Positions 1 through 11,949 of a stretch of 64,000 nt of DNA are shown piece by piece; position 1 is the stretch's first letter; each line of letters opens with the position of its first letter. The stretch spans positions 17,319,976 through 17,383,975 of the forward strand of contig NC_088298.1 of assembly GCF_032854445.1 (NCBI RefSeq), in the 5' to 3' direction. The notes below the pieces were generated by a model. That model saw only the letters and a program-made list of their open reading frames with translations, was not told the DNA's origin and ran no database searches. The DNA comes from Liolophura sinensis. Taxonomy: Eukaryota > Mollusca > Polyplacophora > Chitonida > Chitonidae. Made by a program: the position numbers and the translations under genes.

Positions 1-1050
1 ATCTAAGATAAGGCCGTATATGTTTCATCTAATTACTTGTCGTATACGAGGTTTTCATTGGGAGAATTTAAGATAAGATCGCTTATGTTTCATCTCCTTT
101 CTTGTCTTAGATGAAACTTTCATTGGGAGAATTTACGATGAAGACGCTTATGTTTCATTTTCGTATAATTCGTAGATGGGTCTTTCAATTTATTTTTCAT
201 CTTCTTACTTGTCTTCGTTGACACCTACATTGCCAAAATCTGAAATAAGGTAGCTTATGCATCATCTTCTTACTTGTTCTAGACGAATCCTGGATTCATT
301 GCAAGAATTTAAGATAAGTCAGCTTGTGTTTTTTTTATATTACTTGTTGTATATGGTGTCTGTAATAAGGTAATTTAGGATAGGGTGTCCTTTATTTCAT
401 CTTCTTACATGTCATAGACGGAGCCTCTAATGCGAGAATTTCAGTTTCATGCTTTCCGGCGTAAGTGAAGCCTTAAGTCAGTGGGAGAATTTGAGATAAG
501 CTGGTTTGTGTTTCATCTCTTTACTCGTCATAGATGTAGCCCTCATTGGGAAAATTTTAGATAAGGAGGCTTATGTTTCACCCCCTTACTTGTTCATAGA
601 TGAAACCTTCACTGACAAAATTGGAGATAAGGTAATTTATGTTTCACCTCCTTACTTGTTCGTAGATGAAACCTTCACTCAGAAAATGTGAGATAAGGTA
701 GTTTATGTTTCACCTTCTTACTTGTTCGTAGTTGAAACCTTTACTGAGAAAATTTGAGATAAAGTAGTAAATGAATGAAGCCTTTATTCAATAGAAGAAT
801 TCGAGATAAGCTTGTTTATTTTTCATCTCTCCTTACTTGTCTTAGATGAAACCTTCATTGGAGGCATTTAAGATAATGTTTTAATTTCGTACAATTCGTA
901 GATGAAGCTTTCTGTCGGAAAATGTGAGAAATGTTGGTTTACGTTGTAGTTTCTGGCCATGTCGTAAATGAAGCCTCAATTCAGTGTGTGAATTTGAGAT
1001 AAGGTATGGCGTATATATTCATTATCTTACTTGTCCCCCGAGAATAATTC
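1..1050. repeat. Degenerate ~66-bp tandem array
   Basis: About 15 diverged copies of one unit run from the window edge to about 1050. Each begins near GATAAGGT, passes through TTATGTTTCA and ACTTGTTCGTAGATGAA, and ends near GAAAATTTGA. The best-conserved copies start at 561, 626 and 692, a period of 65-66 bp. Outer copies carry indels. Because 66 is a multiple of three, the best copies give a short open frame (506-691) with a 22-residue repeat, but neighbouring copies contain stops, so I read it as non-coding. The array may continue beyond base 1. Confidence 0.85.
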
Positions 1051-3527
1051 AGTGGAAGAAAGGGAGATATCACCTCACACGTGCTTACACAACAATTCTG
1101 GATTTTGTCTTGATTTGAAAACTGTACTGCGTGTAATTATTTGGTACAATATCATGATCTTAACAGACAATAAAGCTCACCACGAGAATACTTTTTATCA
1201 TTGAAAACCGTTGATTGTATCTCCTTAAATGACACCGTCGTGGTTTCTTATATACTTTCTTAGTTCGGAATTGATAGTTGATGTTGTTGTGACTTGCGGA
1301 AATGTCAACTCTTCACCTGGGTCAGTTGAATGACAAGTCACCAAGCGCGTCGGGACAAAACTGATGTGGTCCTGTAAAGATCTCTTTACAGACCTGCTCT
1401 GAATTATTTTGACGAATTTAGCAAGGTTGATCTTTCGTGGCGGTGTTTTAGTGTCTAACAGCATATTATAGAGGATTTAACCAACGTGGTCCAGCCGGTT
1501 GTACTGTATAAAGGTTACTGGATGAGCATACACTGGGTGTGTAAGATTATGTACAATGACTGGGACGGGGAATCATTTTTCATGACCCAGTTTAGTAATA
1601 GCGCAAATCCCATCATCTGTTTATTTCTTAAAAATGTGAACGACCTCTACCATGCCATAATGTTCAACACGGATTTTTTGCTTTTGACCGGTCATGATTC
1701 TACAAAGGCCGTTTATAACATCGAATCCCGCTGTACCGTACACCAAACGAAGACGTACTCAAGTGGTACAAGTCGTCACCGCTCAAACCTCAAACTCCCA
1801 AATGTGGATTCTTGAAAAATGTTCCTCTGCTCGGACAATAGCGTGACGTCACAGCAAACGTTTAACATATAGGGAAATAAGGTGGTCATGAACAATACTA
1901 TAGTGCAAGTCTGCATTAGAGTAGAGTAGGGTCATTCCTACACTAGGGTACGCCAAAAGCAGGCCGTGACCGTAAGACCACGCATGCATCATACAGGATG
2001 TGCTTTTCCAGGTATTGCGCTTGATAACGTGCATTGACAGCTTTTAATGCGCATTTCCAGGTAACACGCATGATGGCTCCACTGATAATGGATGTGTGAC
2101 GTTGTGTGACAAGTCAACGCCCTCATCGGAATGTATATTTCAAAATAATTGCATACATCAAAAGAAGATAGGGGGAAACAAAGACTTTACATTAAAAATT
2201 AAAGAAAAAGACACACACAAATCATTATGGGTTAACTTACATTCTTTCAGGTACCATTCATAGATTAGAAATAACCCAAAGTAAACCTTTAAATTTTCTG
2301 TAATAAGCATTCTGTTGGTGTTTGTCTACACGTGAAATAACTTTTAATGTTGACAGGGCCTGTATGTTACGTGTCTATATATAAATATACCTAGAACATC
2401 AAAGGGTTTATTGTTTGTGCCCTGTCAGTTAATCTGTGCGTATCCACAAGCCCGAAGCCGGTGTTGGTAAGTTTTTGTGTAGTCATTAAATATAATTGTT
2501 TGGAACGAAAATTACAGATGGGAGTTTATGTTTCAGGTGTTGCACTACTGTAGTATTATAAAAATATTTTGATAGGCCGCTTTTTATTTCATTTTTTATT
2601 TTATTTTTTGGCTTTTGTAAGAATGTCTTCATAAGCTCTCAAGTGCAAACATTTTTATATTTCTCTTTTATAGTAGGCCTACCCTCGGCCATAAAGCGAT
2701 CCATAAAAGCTGAAAAAAACCCACTTAGGTGAGAAATATTTGATATATAGAGTTGCATACCCTGTCAGAATAAAATAATTCATTTCTCTGTAATTGTTTC
2801 GCCGAAAATTGATTTAAACGATTAGATTGTAAGGTTGGCATATGTGTAAAATTTTAGTATTCAGTGATGCTAGAGGACTTGTGTTAACGTACCTTTGGAA
2901 AAAAACTAAGGTACCCGAGCCCGGATTTACAAAAAATCCTAAATTTAGTATATTGCTTAGTTTTTACGGAAGTTTTTACTAAAGTTCAACATGGGGTGTT
3001 GTTCCTCGACAAATCTTAAGTCAAACACTTTATATGTTGCCTAAGGCAAACACTTTTACTAAGCAAAAAAACTTAGAAACAACTTTGTGATACCTGTTGA
3101 AGAGTAATACATGTAGCCTATATGTCGGCGGTTAAGCGAATACGGGCGGAGGAAGCCATACATGGTCTGTTGCTGAAACAGCACCTGGCGAAGTACCTGA
3201 CTGACTTAAAGCCGCAGCATGCAGGACGTCACAGCTAGATAAGAATGTGTTACCCCATTGTTCGGATGCAAATGTAACAGTTGTGCAGGGCATGGCCTAG
3301 TAGTAAAATTCGCGACTCCTTCCACGAGGTACACGTGTTGTGTGTTCAATCTTATCTTTGGACACATAATTTCTGCACTTCCTTGTTTTCATTTTTAATG
3401 GCGCTTTTATGACAATAACCAGCCAAGGGCGCTCATGTGGCCCATTTCGCAGTGTAATGTTCGTTAAAGACTTGTCTTCGACCGATATGGTGTATATGTC
3501 TGGGCCCATATTGATCAAGGATCGTGA
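1051..3527. other. Unassigned single-copy DNA
   Basis: I recognise no gene or repeat here. The largest open frame (1486-1815, plus, 109 codons) matches no family I know and lacks a clear motif. A TATATATAAATATA run lies near 2376. Poly-T and A-rich tracts occur around 2580-2620. An unlinked intron or intergenic origin cannot be told apart from this sequence. Confidence 0.4.
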
Positions 3528-3784
3528 AACCTCCGTGGCCGAGGTGGTTAGCACGCCAGCGAGGAGCAATGACCAAGGAGCCTCTCACCAATGCAGTCGC
3601 TGTGAGTTTAAGTCCAGCTCATGTTGACTTCCTCTCCGGCCGTACCTGTGAAGGTCTGCCAGCAACATGCCGATGGTCGTGGTTCGCCTCGGCCCTTCCC
3701 GTCCCACCCTAATGCTGGCCGTCGTCGTATAAGTAAAATATGCTTGAGTAAAACAACAATCAAATAAAAAAAATAAATAAATAT
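3528..3784 (+). mobile_element. SINE-A, full-length, plus strand
   Basis: tRNA-derived SINE. The head has an A-box-like GTGGCCGAGGTGGTTAGC just after the start and a B-box-like GTTTAAGTCC about 75 bp further on. The body runs through GCTGGCCGTCGTCGTATAAG to an (AAAT)n tail ending near 3784. The 3' body is slightly shortened before the tail compared with the copy at 18382. No clear flanking duplication is visible. Expected to be transcribed by pol III and copied by a partner LINE; the partner is not identified. Confidence 0.9.
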
Positions 3785-4608
3785 TTTGTAAATTTGTAAA
3801 CAAATTTTCTACTGCTAAACAGTGCATTTTATATTTTGTGGTTTATCCCGGCGACATCGGTTTCTTATTTCCACTCATAAAACTGCCTGGCATCGTATAA
3901 CCGAAATCTACATGGGTATGACGTTAAACAGCAGTGAAATCAAATTCAGTCCATTGCTACAGTTGCTGATCCATTCAAATAACCATCCATCCAGGAGATG
4001 AAAACGGAGTTGTTCAGAATCCCATTTATGTTAGCAAGGCTTGTGAGATCGAACCGAAGGGCGCGAAGTGCTTGTGTACAAGAATAACATCCTCCATTAT
4101 TACACGCAATTACCTTCGCACGGAATACATCTGACAGTGCCGGTTTTTAGTATCCCCATAACAGATTCCTGAAAATAGCTCTTGTTTGCTTGAAATTGGA
4201 TGACTAATTCCCTTTGTCAAGTAGCGTGGCAAAATAATAAAAAAAATCCCAAAACACAAAAACAAATTATTTCCTATTAGTAGCTCAGAGCAAACATTTA
4301 ATCCATTATGAGTGCGGCGCAGCAATTTGACAAGTCATGTCACGTGACATAGTTCGTCGATGGAAATTACTACGCGGCTGGATTCCGAGGTCCCGTGAGA
4401 GCGCAGTACTCAGTCACCCCGATTTCAGTACAGACATTCCATCATATAGAGGTTGATTCCGTGCACAATCTGGTTTTACCCCACCCCCAGTGTGTTGTTT
4501 GTTAAGCTTTAATACGAGAGAAAGAGCTGTAGGCGTTTAATGTTTATCTGGCAATTGGTGGAAGACTGTAACGTAATTTTAGCTAGATTTTTGTGTGGAG
4601 TACTTACC
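3785..4608. other. Unassigned DNA
   Basis: No recognised gene or repeat. Contains several short A-rich runs (about 4230-4265). No open frame over 71 codons has any recognisable motif. Confidence 0.35.
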
Positions 4609-4637
4609 AATTGCATTATTTATTTATTTATTTATTT

Positions 4638-4770
4638 ACCGTATGTGAGAAGGTCTTGCAACAACGTGCGGATGGTCGTGGGCTCTGCCCGTTCTCTTCC
4701 CACCATAATGCTGGCCGCCGTAATATAAGTGAAATATTCTTGAGTATGGCGTAAAACACCAACAAATCAA
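4638..4770 (+). mobile_element. SINE-A, 5'-truncated, between (TTTA)n tracts
   Basis: Carries only the 3' part of SINE-A: GGATGGTCGTGGG, then CACCATAATGCTGGCCGCC, GAAATATTCTTGAGTA and CGTAAAACACCAA. A (TTTA)n tract lies to its left (4617-4637) and another to its right (about 4785-4807). A perfect 12-bp direct repeat, AATTGCATTATT, brackets the whole block at 4609-4620 and 4848-4859. This suggests one compound insertion, perhaps two SINEs, one inside the other's tail. Confidence 0.75.
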
Positions 4771-4859
4771 ATCGAATCAAATTATTTTATTATTTATTTA
4801 TTTATTTTTTATGGAAGATTGGAATGCCATTTATCTTGATTTTACTTAATTGCATTATT

Positions 4860-5744
4860 GCATTGTTTGTTTAGTTTGTTGGCTAGTTATTATTCACTGT
4901 GTACACCCGTGGTTTATTCCTAGAGACCTACCATACTTCGCTCGCATACTTGCTCCCACCAAGCCCTGCCACATGTGGCAAGTCAGATCTTCAATAAACC
5001 TCTTTCAGTCATCGGCCAGCTGGAGTACTGTAGTTTACATATGACAGTTTTGGTGGGAAATGGTTTTTTTTAATTTTTTTTAAAAATAATTGTTGATAAT
5101 TATGTTTTTACAGAGTAGATTACAACCCACTTTTTCGTTTTGTCATTAGTATAATTCCCAAAAGAAGATGGAAATTAATTAAAGACCATAATTATTCGTG
5201 AACTTTCAACACCTGATTAGAAGAAGCCTCTACAGCCCGACTTTAGTTTCGACTTCTGACAGCTTAAGTACAGCGAAAGAAACTGGTTTCTATGTATACT
5301 GCAAAAACTTAATTTATTTTTTTTACATATTAATTCACAAGGTTTGCTTAAGAAAGGTAGCAACTTACAAGACTCCTCCACCCCCCCTCCCCCGCTCACC
5401 AGCACCATGACTTAACCAGAATTAGGCAGAAAAAAGTGCACTGATGTTAATTGCAATTTAGTAGACTGGTCTAGAATTACTTCAAAATGCTGTGTTGTCA
5501 TGACATATATAAGTTTTTCTCCCAGATCTGTTTCGCGATAAGTCAGCAAATATAGAGAGGCTACTAGATGTGACTTTAGTTAGATTATTTTAATGATCAG
5601 TTGATCGGACTTTTCAGACAGTATGGATTTGTCAATGGGAGAAAAGAACTTTGATTTAGTTTGAAATATTACGTGGATCTGTCAAAATAACACATGTACT
5701 GACGTTTCTTATAACTTGAAATGGGGCCATGTGCTGACTTTATC
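4860..5744. other. Unassigned DNA
   Basis: No gene recognised. A C-rich stretch (CCACCCCCCCTCCCCC) lies at about 5380-5395, and poly-T tracts at 5065-5085 and 5313-5325. Confidence 0.35.
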
Positions 5745-5935
5745 TGCTGGATTGCTCGGACTGTCAGGGCTTTAGTCCATGATGTCACAGGTTCGAATCC
5801 AGCTCTCACTTGTTCGGCCGCTGCCTTAAATCAGGAGGTTTGTCAGATATTTAGCGAAAGACGGTGATTTCCACCACCCATAAACCTGTTCACCCTCAGA
5901 TTCGTGAGCAGCACGTACGGCGTGGACAACCATTT
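5745..5935 (+). mobile_element. SINE-B remnant with B-box head
   Basis: A tRNA-like head ends in the B-box GGTTCGAATCCAGC near 5792. It is followed by a core, GTTTGTCAGATATTTAGCG then AAGACGGTGATTTCC, that also occurs diverged at about 24815 and 46010. The 3' boundary is unclear; the repeat listed next continues directly from it. Confidence 0.55.
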
Positions 5936-6315
5936 TCAATATGAATCTATGCGTCAGAATGGACATTCGTATAACAGCCATCAACCAAAATGGCGTTCCA
6001 GGTCAATAATCGCAAGAGCAATTCTAAAAACGACATATAACACAAACCACCAAAGAACTTAGAAAGTATATAAAGTACGAAAATAGGACGGAATCATGCA
6101 AAGAGAAGCAGTCAACAGTTTGAGTGATGTTGGAAAGACGCAAGGTATGTTGTAGGTGGCTGAGTCAAATCAACATTCAGATCGTGTACCATGCTAGAAT
6201 ATCTGTTAACAAAGTATCTATCTCAGTTGCGCTTTGATTGTAACTGTTCATATATCCAACGTGGCAATCTTATTCAACACTATGAATAGTCAACCCCTAG
6301 CCCCAAGTTAAGAGG
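5936..6315. repeat. Interspersed repeat E, copy 1
   Basis: Homologous to 21185-21515. Shared blocks include AACGACAT.TAACACAAACC, GACGGAATCATGCAAAGAGA, AAGACGCAAGGTATGTT and CTCAGTTGCGCTTT, in the same order and spacing. A shorter relative is at 16760-16945. No coding potential and no terminal repeats seen. It may be the 3' body of a longer SINE or MITE. Confidence 0.75.
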
Positions 6316-6534
6316 AATTAGACACAATCAGCAGAGCGCCAGAGACGTCACGTTGTTATGATAAGCACCGTGTAGTCATCATGGTCGTTTAGTTTCATAT
6401 CATATTGCAACCCAGAATGTTCATGTGTTGACATTTGGTGCTTAAAATCATTCATTTTAGCCCAAATTAAGAAGACCATACCGCAGATTTTTTTAGCCAC
6501 AAATTCATATTTATCACATCAAATTTTCAGTATA

Positions 6535-6685
6535 CCGTTAACTGGATTATCATCAAAACCCCAGGAACAGTGAGAACTAGGAAAATCCACAACTTCTCTG
6601 CCCAAACCCGGTATTGAACCCGCATCTCTTGTGCCAGCTGTTGGGAGTCGCGTACCTGGACACTGAGCCCCTTTTTCTCTTGCCA
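6535..6685 (-). mobile_element. SINE-G head, minus strand
   Basis: On the minus strand: an A-box-like GGGCTCAGTGTCCAGG, then the B-box GGGTTCAATACC, then CAGAGAAGTTGTGGATTTTC and ACTGTTCCTGGGGTTTTGAT. The downstream blocks recur at 46110-46245 and 57935-58130, both minus strand, so this is a small tRNA-derived family. Confidence 0.55.
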
Positions 6686-6689
6686 TTGA

Positions 6690-7858
6690 AATAATACGTT
6701 TCAAAAGCACTAGAAATATTGAGTTCATGGCTGTAAGAAAAACGGTATATAATTTGTTCAACTGTTGCGGGTAAATACCAACTTCAAAGAGTTCGTTTGT
6801 CAGTTCAGTCAATAGTTGTATATTTATACACCTTGGGCACAGCTATCCACTATGGATGAGGTCGCTTGGTACAGATACATGTATATTGGAAGAAAGATAG
6901 AATTCATTATGCATATTAAAAGCCGTTCAAATATGTTGTTGGTCGATTTTATCATTCGTTTACAGGGTGTGTAGGTCGTTTTTGATGTGCCATTATTTCT
7001 GAGCAATCAGGTCGCGGACTGTCAAGCTGTGTAATTCTGGGAAGTTTATATAATCAGTGATCCGATGTCAGAAATTGTGTCATGTGTACTCTACGATTTA
7101 GATGCAAAGACCTCTATCCTTCCCTGGTTGGTTTGCTGTAGATCTCCCATTACGAATACCGGAACCTTCATGAAATAAATAATTTTGTATCCATGCAACC
7201 GGAAGTGCGTTATACTTGGCCAAGGCTGCCAGGAAGTGGCGTTCATGCTACCTGGAGGTGTAGCAATATTACTGTGCCAAGCTATAAACAGACTTAATTC
7301 ATGCCGTAAGGATTTAATCTGTTATATCATATGGATTTAATGTATACCGTAAAGACATTGAGATTAGTGCCCTGTACTGTAGGATTTACTATGTGTTTTA
7401 ACAGAATAGGCTACAGTGTGGAGACACAGCTGTCGTAATTTCAGTTCTTAAAACATGCGGTTATCTCCCTTCGTCCGCATTGCTCTGCCTGGAAATTAGC
7501 ACACCCTTCCACTCTATGCCACGAACACCTGCATTGATAGATTACAACACCCTGAAATTTGAGGCGATTCTTCAACATACGGCGTCCTTTTAACTTCTAC
7601 GGAACACTGCAACTTAAATAAACTTTCCATTTTGTCCAAATGATAAGCTTCATAAAGCAGCCAGTGAATTTCAGCACATAAGCAATAAGTGGAAATAAAG
7701 CGTTTCAAAAAATGTCCATGCTCCAACGCGCCGCAAAATTATATCCAGATTGATTCCCACAACGAATTTCGTCTCATGAACGATCTAGAAGTTTAAAAAC
7801 GTCATTTGTATTTCTTGAACAGAAATCATGTGTAGATTGAGCCACAAGTACTGCAATT
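6690..7858. other. Unassigned DNA
   Basis: I see no gene, SINE or array here. Open frames are under 75 codons and have no recognisable motif. Confidence 0.3.
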
Positions 7859-8070
7859 AAGTTCCAAATATTGTCTCATTTTATTTTCTTGGAGAAAATT
7901 CGTATCCTGAATCATCAGGGAAAACTTAGGAAATTTCAGTTTATTTGGATTTAATTCTTTGGGTCAAAATGCTATATTTAAGTTCCAAATATATAATGTT
8001 CTAATTAATTTTCTAGGCTAAATTGGTCTCCTGAATTAACAGTCTAGGCATATAGCAACATCAGTTTAAT
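7859..8070. repeat. Ancient two-unit tandem duplication, ~120 bp
   Basis: TAAGTTCCAAATAT occurs at about 7859 and 7979. Both are followed in order by TTTTCT, GG..AAATT, TCCTGAAT.A and CATCAGTTTA-like blocks. The units are roughly 120 bp apart and heavily diverged. No flanking structure is visible. Confidence 0.5.
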
Positions 8071-9804
8071 AACTGGATTCAACCTATCCTTTGTGGGTCG
8101 GAACATTCGTTTGGAAAATCGCTCTGACGTGTATGTGCTCATCCAGCTGTCTGCATGTACCGGGTGGTTTACACATTTTGTATTGTGTCCATTATAAGCC
8201 GTTTAGGCTGTTTTTCTTTTCGCCAAATCGTCCTTTATTATATCCAAAAATGGTACTAATAAATCAGTCACATATGCCGGAGATCTTTTCACGTAGGATT
8301 ACGAGTCAATAAGCAGATTTTCCGGTAAGTTTAGACAGACTTTAAGCAAGTAGAAAATCAATGAGTCGTCCACATTCCAAAGTGCCGCCATCTTGCGCAG
8401 TATCGATCTTTCATGGCGTGCTCAACGACGTTCTGTGAAATTGTTAGTGTTATCTGACCTGCGCACATCGTTTGTATTCAAGATCATTGACGTGTAATAC
8501 ACCGCCATACGTGAGTTTCGAGTTCGAATTCTTTTTATCATTGAAGGCAGAAAAAGTACAGCTGTGTGACCTGTCAAAAATGTTTTTTTTTTTATCACAT
8601 TCACTATAACACGGGCGCCTGAAAAAAGTGTCATAAAATAATTTAGTGTGGACTAGTGATAGAGAAAATTGAGAAGCTGAACGTTTGTGATCTGGAGAAG
8701 TTTCTAAAGAAAAAAGGTGTTATTTGTGCCTCTGGAAAAAGGCGAAAGAGCTGATCAGTCAGTCAATATCAACAAAAGTTGCCTGACATTTTTCACCAGT
8801 CACATGACACAGTAGAACTGCTTTTACCTTTAACGACAAAAAAATTCCAACTCGAAAACCCCCCTGTTGCCAGTACTGCATTTGTTTTTACATTATTCTG
8901 CCGTGTAAGTCGCTAATATTTAGGCATTTACACGAACATTTAGACTGAAACTCTAACTGAAGTAAATTATTATCATAAGAGACCGTATTTCACCAGTTAC
9001 GTGTGACCATTTTCCAGCTGTCACGCTCTCGTCGCTGCTCTGGTTTAACTTGATATCCATGCTGTTTATATTGTACACAATGGGCAAAAAAGAGGGGCGG
9101 TGAATACATTACCCCTCCCCCACCCCCACCCCCCGGCGATAAGATGTAAGAATTCCTGTCTGAAATATTTTACATACTGGTTAGAAAGATAAGCACCTGA
9201 GTTTGTTTACATTCATTAAACAATGCTTAAAAAAGAACGTACATGTATAAGAAACTTGTGAATATAGCGCGAGAGTCCACCTGTGGTACTCCTTAGATTG
9301 ATAGGGTATAATCACGTACGTCTTCCCGTAACCATCTCCTGTTTTTTTTTTTCATTTATTTTATGTGCTGTTTTTTTTTCCCTCGTTTGGCAGCGGATTC
9401 CCCGGTTGTTACAAAATATCACATCTATCCGATTCTAAGTCAATATGGCACACATGGACCACATGATACTTCCTTTGTACTTCGTCCTGTTATTCTAAAA
9501 GAGTATAACGTTGTGCCAGTTCAACGACAGATTTCTTCGTTCTTTGCTGACAATTATAAAAATTAAATTTAGATTTTAACTGGAATTCAATAACCTTGGT
9601 GAACACCCTTGTCGAGAGCTCGGCTAGATTTGTAAATCAACACGATCTCGTGAAGTTAACAACTGTTTTAATGTTGAACAAAATCGCTAACCACCGGATA
9701 TGGGCACTAAATACACAATGCTATATAACAGATGTCACATTGAGGCTTTAATGCGGATCTGGTGACTTTGATAACGACCCTGTCACGGAATTAGCGATCC
9801 GGAC
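8071..9804. other. Unassigned DNA
   Basis: Contains a pyrimidine-rich run, CCCCTCCCCCACCCCC, at about 9112-9133, and several poly-T tracts (8581-8592, 9343-9352, 9369-9378). A ~30-bp block at 8824 (TTTACCTTTAACGACAA) recurs at 52265, so it is probably part of an old repeat. No gene recognised. Confidence 0.35.
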
Positions 9805-10050
9805 TGACTGGTTGTTGTTTAACGTCGTATTCCAGAATTTCAGATGTCATTTATATTTATTGATTTATTTGATTGGTGGTCTACGTCGTATTCAAGAATA
9901 TTTCACCTATGCGACGTCGGCAAGCATTATGGTGGGAGGAAACCGGACAGATCCCGGGGGAAACCCACGACCATCCGCAGATTGCTGATGTCACTTATAC
10001 GATGAAGGTCTGAGAAAGAAACCGGAAAGACTAGAGTAAACCACCAACTT
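9805..10050 (-). mobile_element. Older SINE interrupted by a younger SINE-A
   Basis: The left piece (about 9805-9850) reads GTTGTTTAACGTCGTATTCC, a minus-strand SINE 3' end. The right piece resumes at 9994 with CACTTATACGATGAAGG, which is the expected continuation. The interruption is the SINE-A at 9856-9986, bracketed by a 13-bp duplication: GATGTCATTTATA at 9843-9855 and GATGTCACTTATA at 9987-9999. Confidence 0.75.
9856..9986 (-). mobile_element. SINE-A, 5'-truncated, nested in another SINE
   Basis: Minus-strand SINE-A: (TTTA)n tail side, then TGGTCTACGTCGTATTCAAG, GCATTATGGTGGGAGG and CCATCCGCAGATTGCT. It lacks the tRNA head. Its 5' cut at the CCGCAG.TTGCT position is shared by other copies in this window. 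A 13-bp target duplication flanks it. Confidence 0.85.
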
Positions 10051-11466
10051 ATGCTACGTTACAGGCGAACTTTCCCCTCATGTGACGCACCTACCTGAAG
10101 ACCACATTGGTTGCAGAGGTGGTAGTCTTCAGCGAACGTCAGACTACGCAAACGGTCACGCTTATCGTCACCAAAACTTCTGACAGCTGTGAGATAAGGT
10201 GTCTAGCATTCTTCAACTGAGAACGGCCAAGGGTTCGCGAGTTCGAATCAAGTGCACGCCGGCGCGGTTTTGGCATGCGGCTATAGATGCTATGGTTTTC
10301 CGACTATCATTAACGGCATAAAAGTGCATAATTGTTAAGTTCTGTGCAAATATTAAATGCAAATGAACTATATATAGGTTATATGTATATAGACATGCTG
10401 TCAACGTTAGTTTATGTTTTTATAAGCCACGCTCAGGTTCGAAATATCTGCCACATTCCCCAAATAGCCAATGCAGTCCTGTACATACACTGATCGTTGT
10501 GTGAATGACCGATGTTGATTGAAAGACAGGATGTCAGAAATTTGACCACCCTGGAGAATTACGAGCGATCGACCGACATAGAGAGCGATTTATATAACCG
10601 ATTTCTTTCTGCCAGTTCATAATAAATTCTGCTCGTGTTTGCGGCCTGTTGTGTTTGTCTCAAGTAAAATGCTGTCTTTGTGAACTTGAGCAACATGTTG
10701 CTCGTTTTCATTTACAATTATGTACGCTTCGCTAAACCAGCGCACGTGCGCCATGAGAATCAATTTGTAATGTAAACCACAATTTGTAAGTGGAATTTCC
10801 ACCAAGAAAGACGTAACAATAACATGCAAATGAGTCGGGTACATGCGATACGTGGTTTGACATTAGCAATGCACTCTCACATTCACTGATATAATTGGAA
10901 TTTGATGCTTCAAATAACGATCCAGGTGAAATGATTCATCGTCAATATTTTCAAAAAGTTTAGTTTTTGAGAACTGTGGTAAAAAGTACCCGGATCTTTG
11001 CGGGCGACACTGGTACGCTGCCTGAAGGCTAAAGGTTCGCGCGCGCGCAAAAAAAAGACTCGTAGCTTGTGTGACATTATAACTTGAGCTGTTTGGCATT
11101 TGGATCGTCTGGTGAACTTAATATGGACAAAGCGACAAAGAGGCAAATCAGTGATAAACAAGGAAAAAATTTGACTAACAGACACCGAACAAATCATCGG
11201 GATAATGCGATGAATGTGCTCCATGGCAGAAGGCTAACTGTTTGAGCGTGTTTGTTGTGGATAGTAGGGTTATCGCCTTTCAAAATGTCGTGGGAAACCA
11301 TTCGAGAAAAGACCAACTGTTAGTGAGGTTGAGAGAAATAAAAAAATAACAAGACTAACTTTCAAACAATAACCGTAAAACTGAATGAATAAATGATCAA
11401 GGTTTGGCGGCATGCACATTGCCAATATTTCAGTCATATATCATGGCAAGAACACACTAAAAGTAG
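10051..11466. other. Mostly unassigned, with old SINE scraps
   Basis: A tRNA-head-like stretch lies at about 10190-10255, with B-box GAGTTCGAATCAAG. A ~70-bp block at 10500-10585 (GATGTC, AAATTTGACC, then GATCGACCGACATAGA) has a diverged partner at 15178-15245. No gene recognised. Two overlapping minus-strand open frames at 10863-11224 have no family motif. Confidence 0.35.
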
Positions 11467-11479
11467 GTCACATGTAATA

Positions 11480-11676
11480 TTTATTTATTTATTTGATTGG
11501 TGTTTTACGCCGTACTCAACAATATTTCAATTATACGACGGCGCCAGCATTATGGTGGGTGGAAACCAGGCAGAGCCCTGGGGAAACCCACGATCATCCG
11601 TAGGTTGCTGATTGACCTTCCCACATATGGCCGGAGAGGAAGCCAGCATGAGCTGGACTTGAACTCACAGCGACGC
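11480..11676 (-). mobile_element. SINE-A with 13-bp TSD, head-truncated
   Basis: Minus-strand SINE-A from a (TTTA)n tail through TTTACGCCGTACTCAA, GCATTATGGTGGGTGG and AGGAAGCCAGCATGAGC to the B-box complement, GGACTTGAAC. It stops just beyond the B-box, so the A-box is missing. Flanked by GTCACATGTAATA (11467-11479) and GTCACGTGTAATA (11677-11689). Confidence 0.92.
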
Positions 11677-11818
11677 GTCACGTGTAATAAAGTGGTGAGA
11701 TATATACAGAATCAGTTCACGATGTCTCAAATGTCAGCTAATATAACTGTGTAAAGGCTATTGATATCTTTCAAAAGACCATGTCAAGAAAATTAACAAA
11801 AACACTCGACAGTGATAT

Positions 11819-11936
11819 ATATTTTATTTATTTATTTGATTGGTGTTTTTACGCCGAACTTACCCCCGTAGAGCCCAAGGGAAGCACACGACCATCCGAA
11901 GACTGCTGATAGACCTTCCCACGTACGGCCGTATAA
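11819..11936 (-). mobile_element. SINE-A, internally deleted, 13-bp TSD
   Basis: Minus-strand SINE-A starting with a (TTTA)n tail and TTTTTACGCCGAACTTAC. About 50 bp of the normal 3' domain is deleted between GCCGAACT and the GAGCCCAAGGG region. It ends within ACGTACGGCC. A perfect 13-bp duplication, TCGACAGTGATAT, lies at 11806-11818 and 11937-11949. The deletion was probably present in the copied RNA or arose after insertion. Confidence 0.9.
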
Positions 11937-11949
11937 TCGACAGTGATAT

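Noticed and set aside
1486-1815. 109-codon open frame as a gene or exon
   Set aside because: No recognisable motif, no visible splice context and no support from neighbours. Its length is possible by chance.
9112-9133. C-rich tract as a regulatory or i-motif site
   Set aside because: Only an impure homopyrimidine run. Nothing nearby supports a function.
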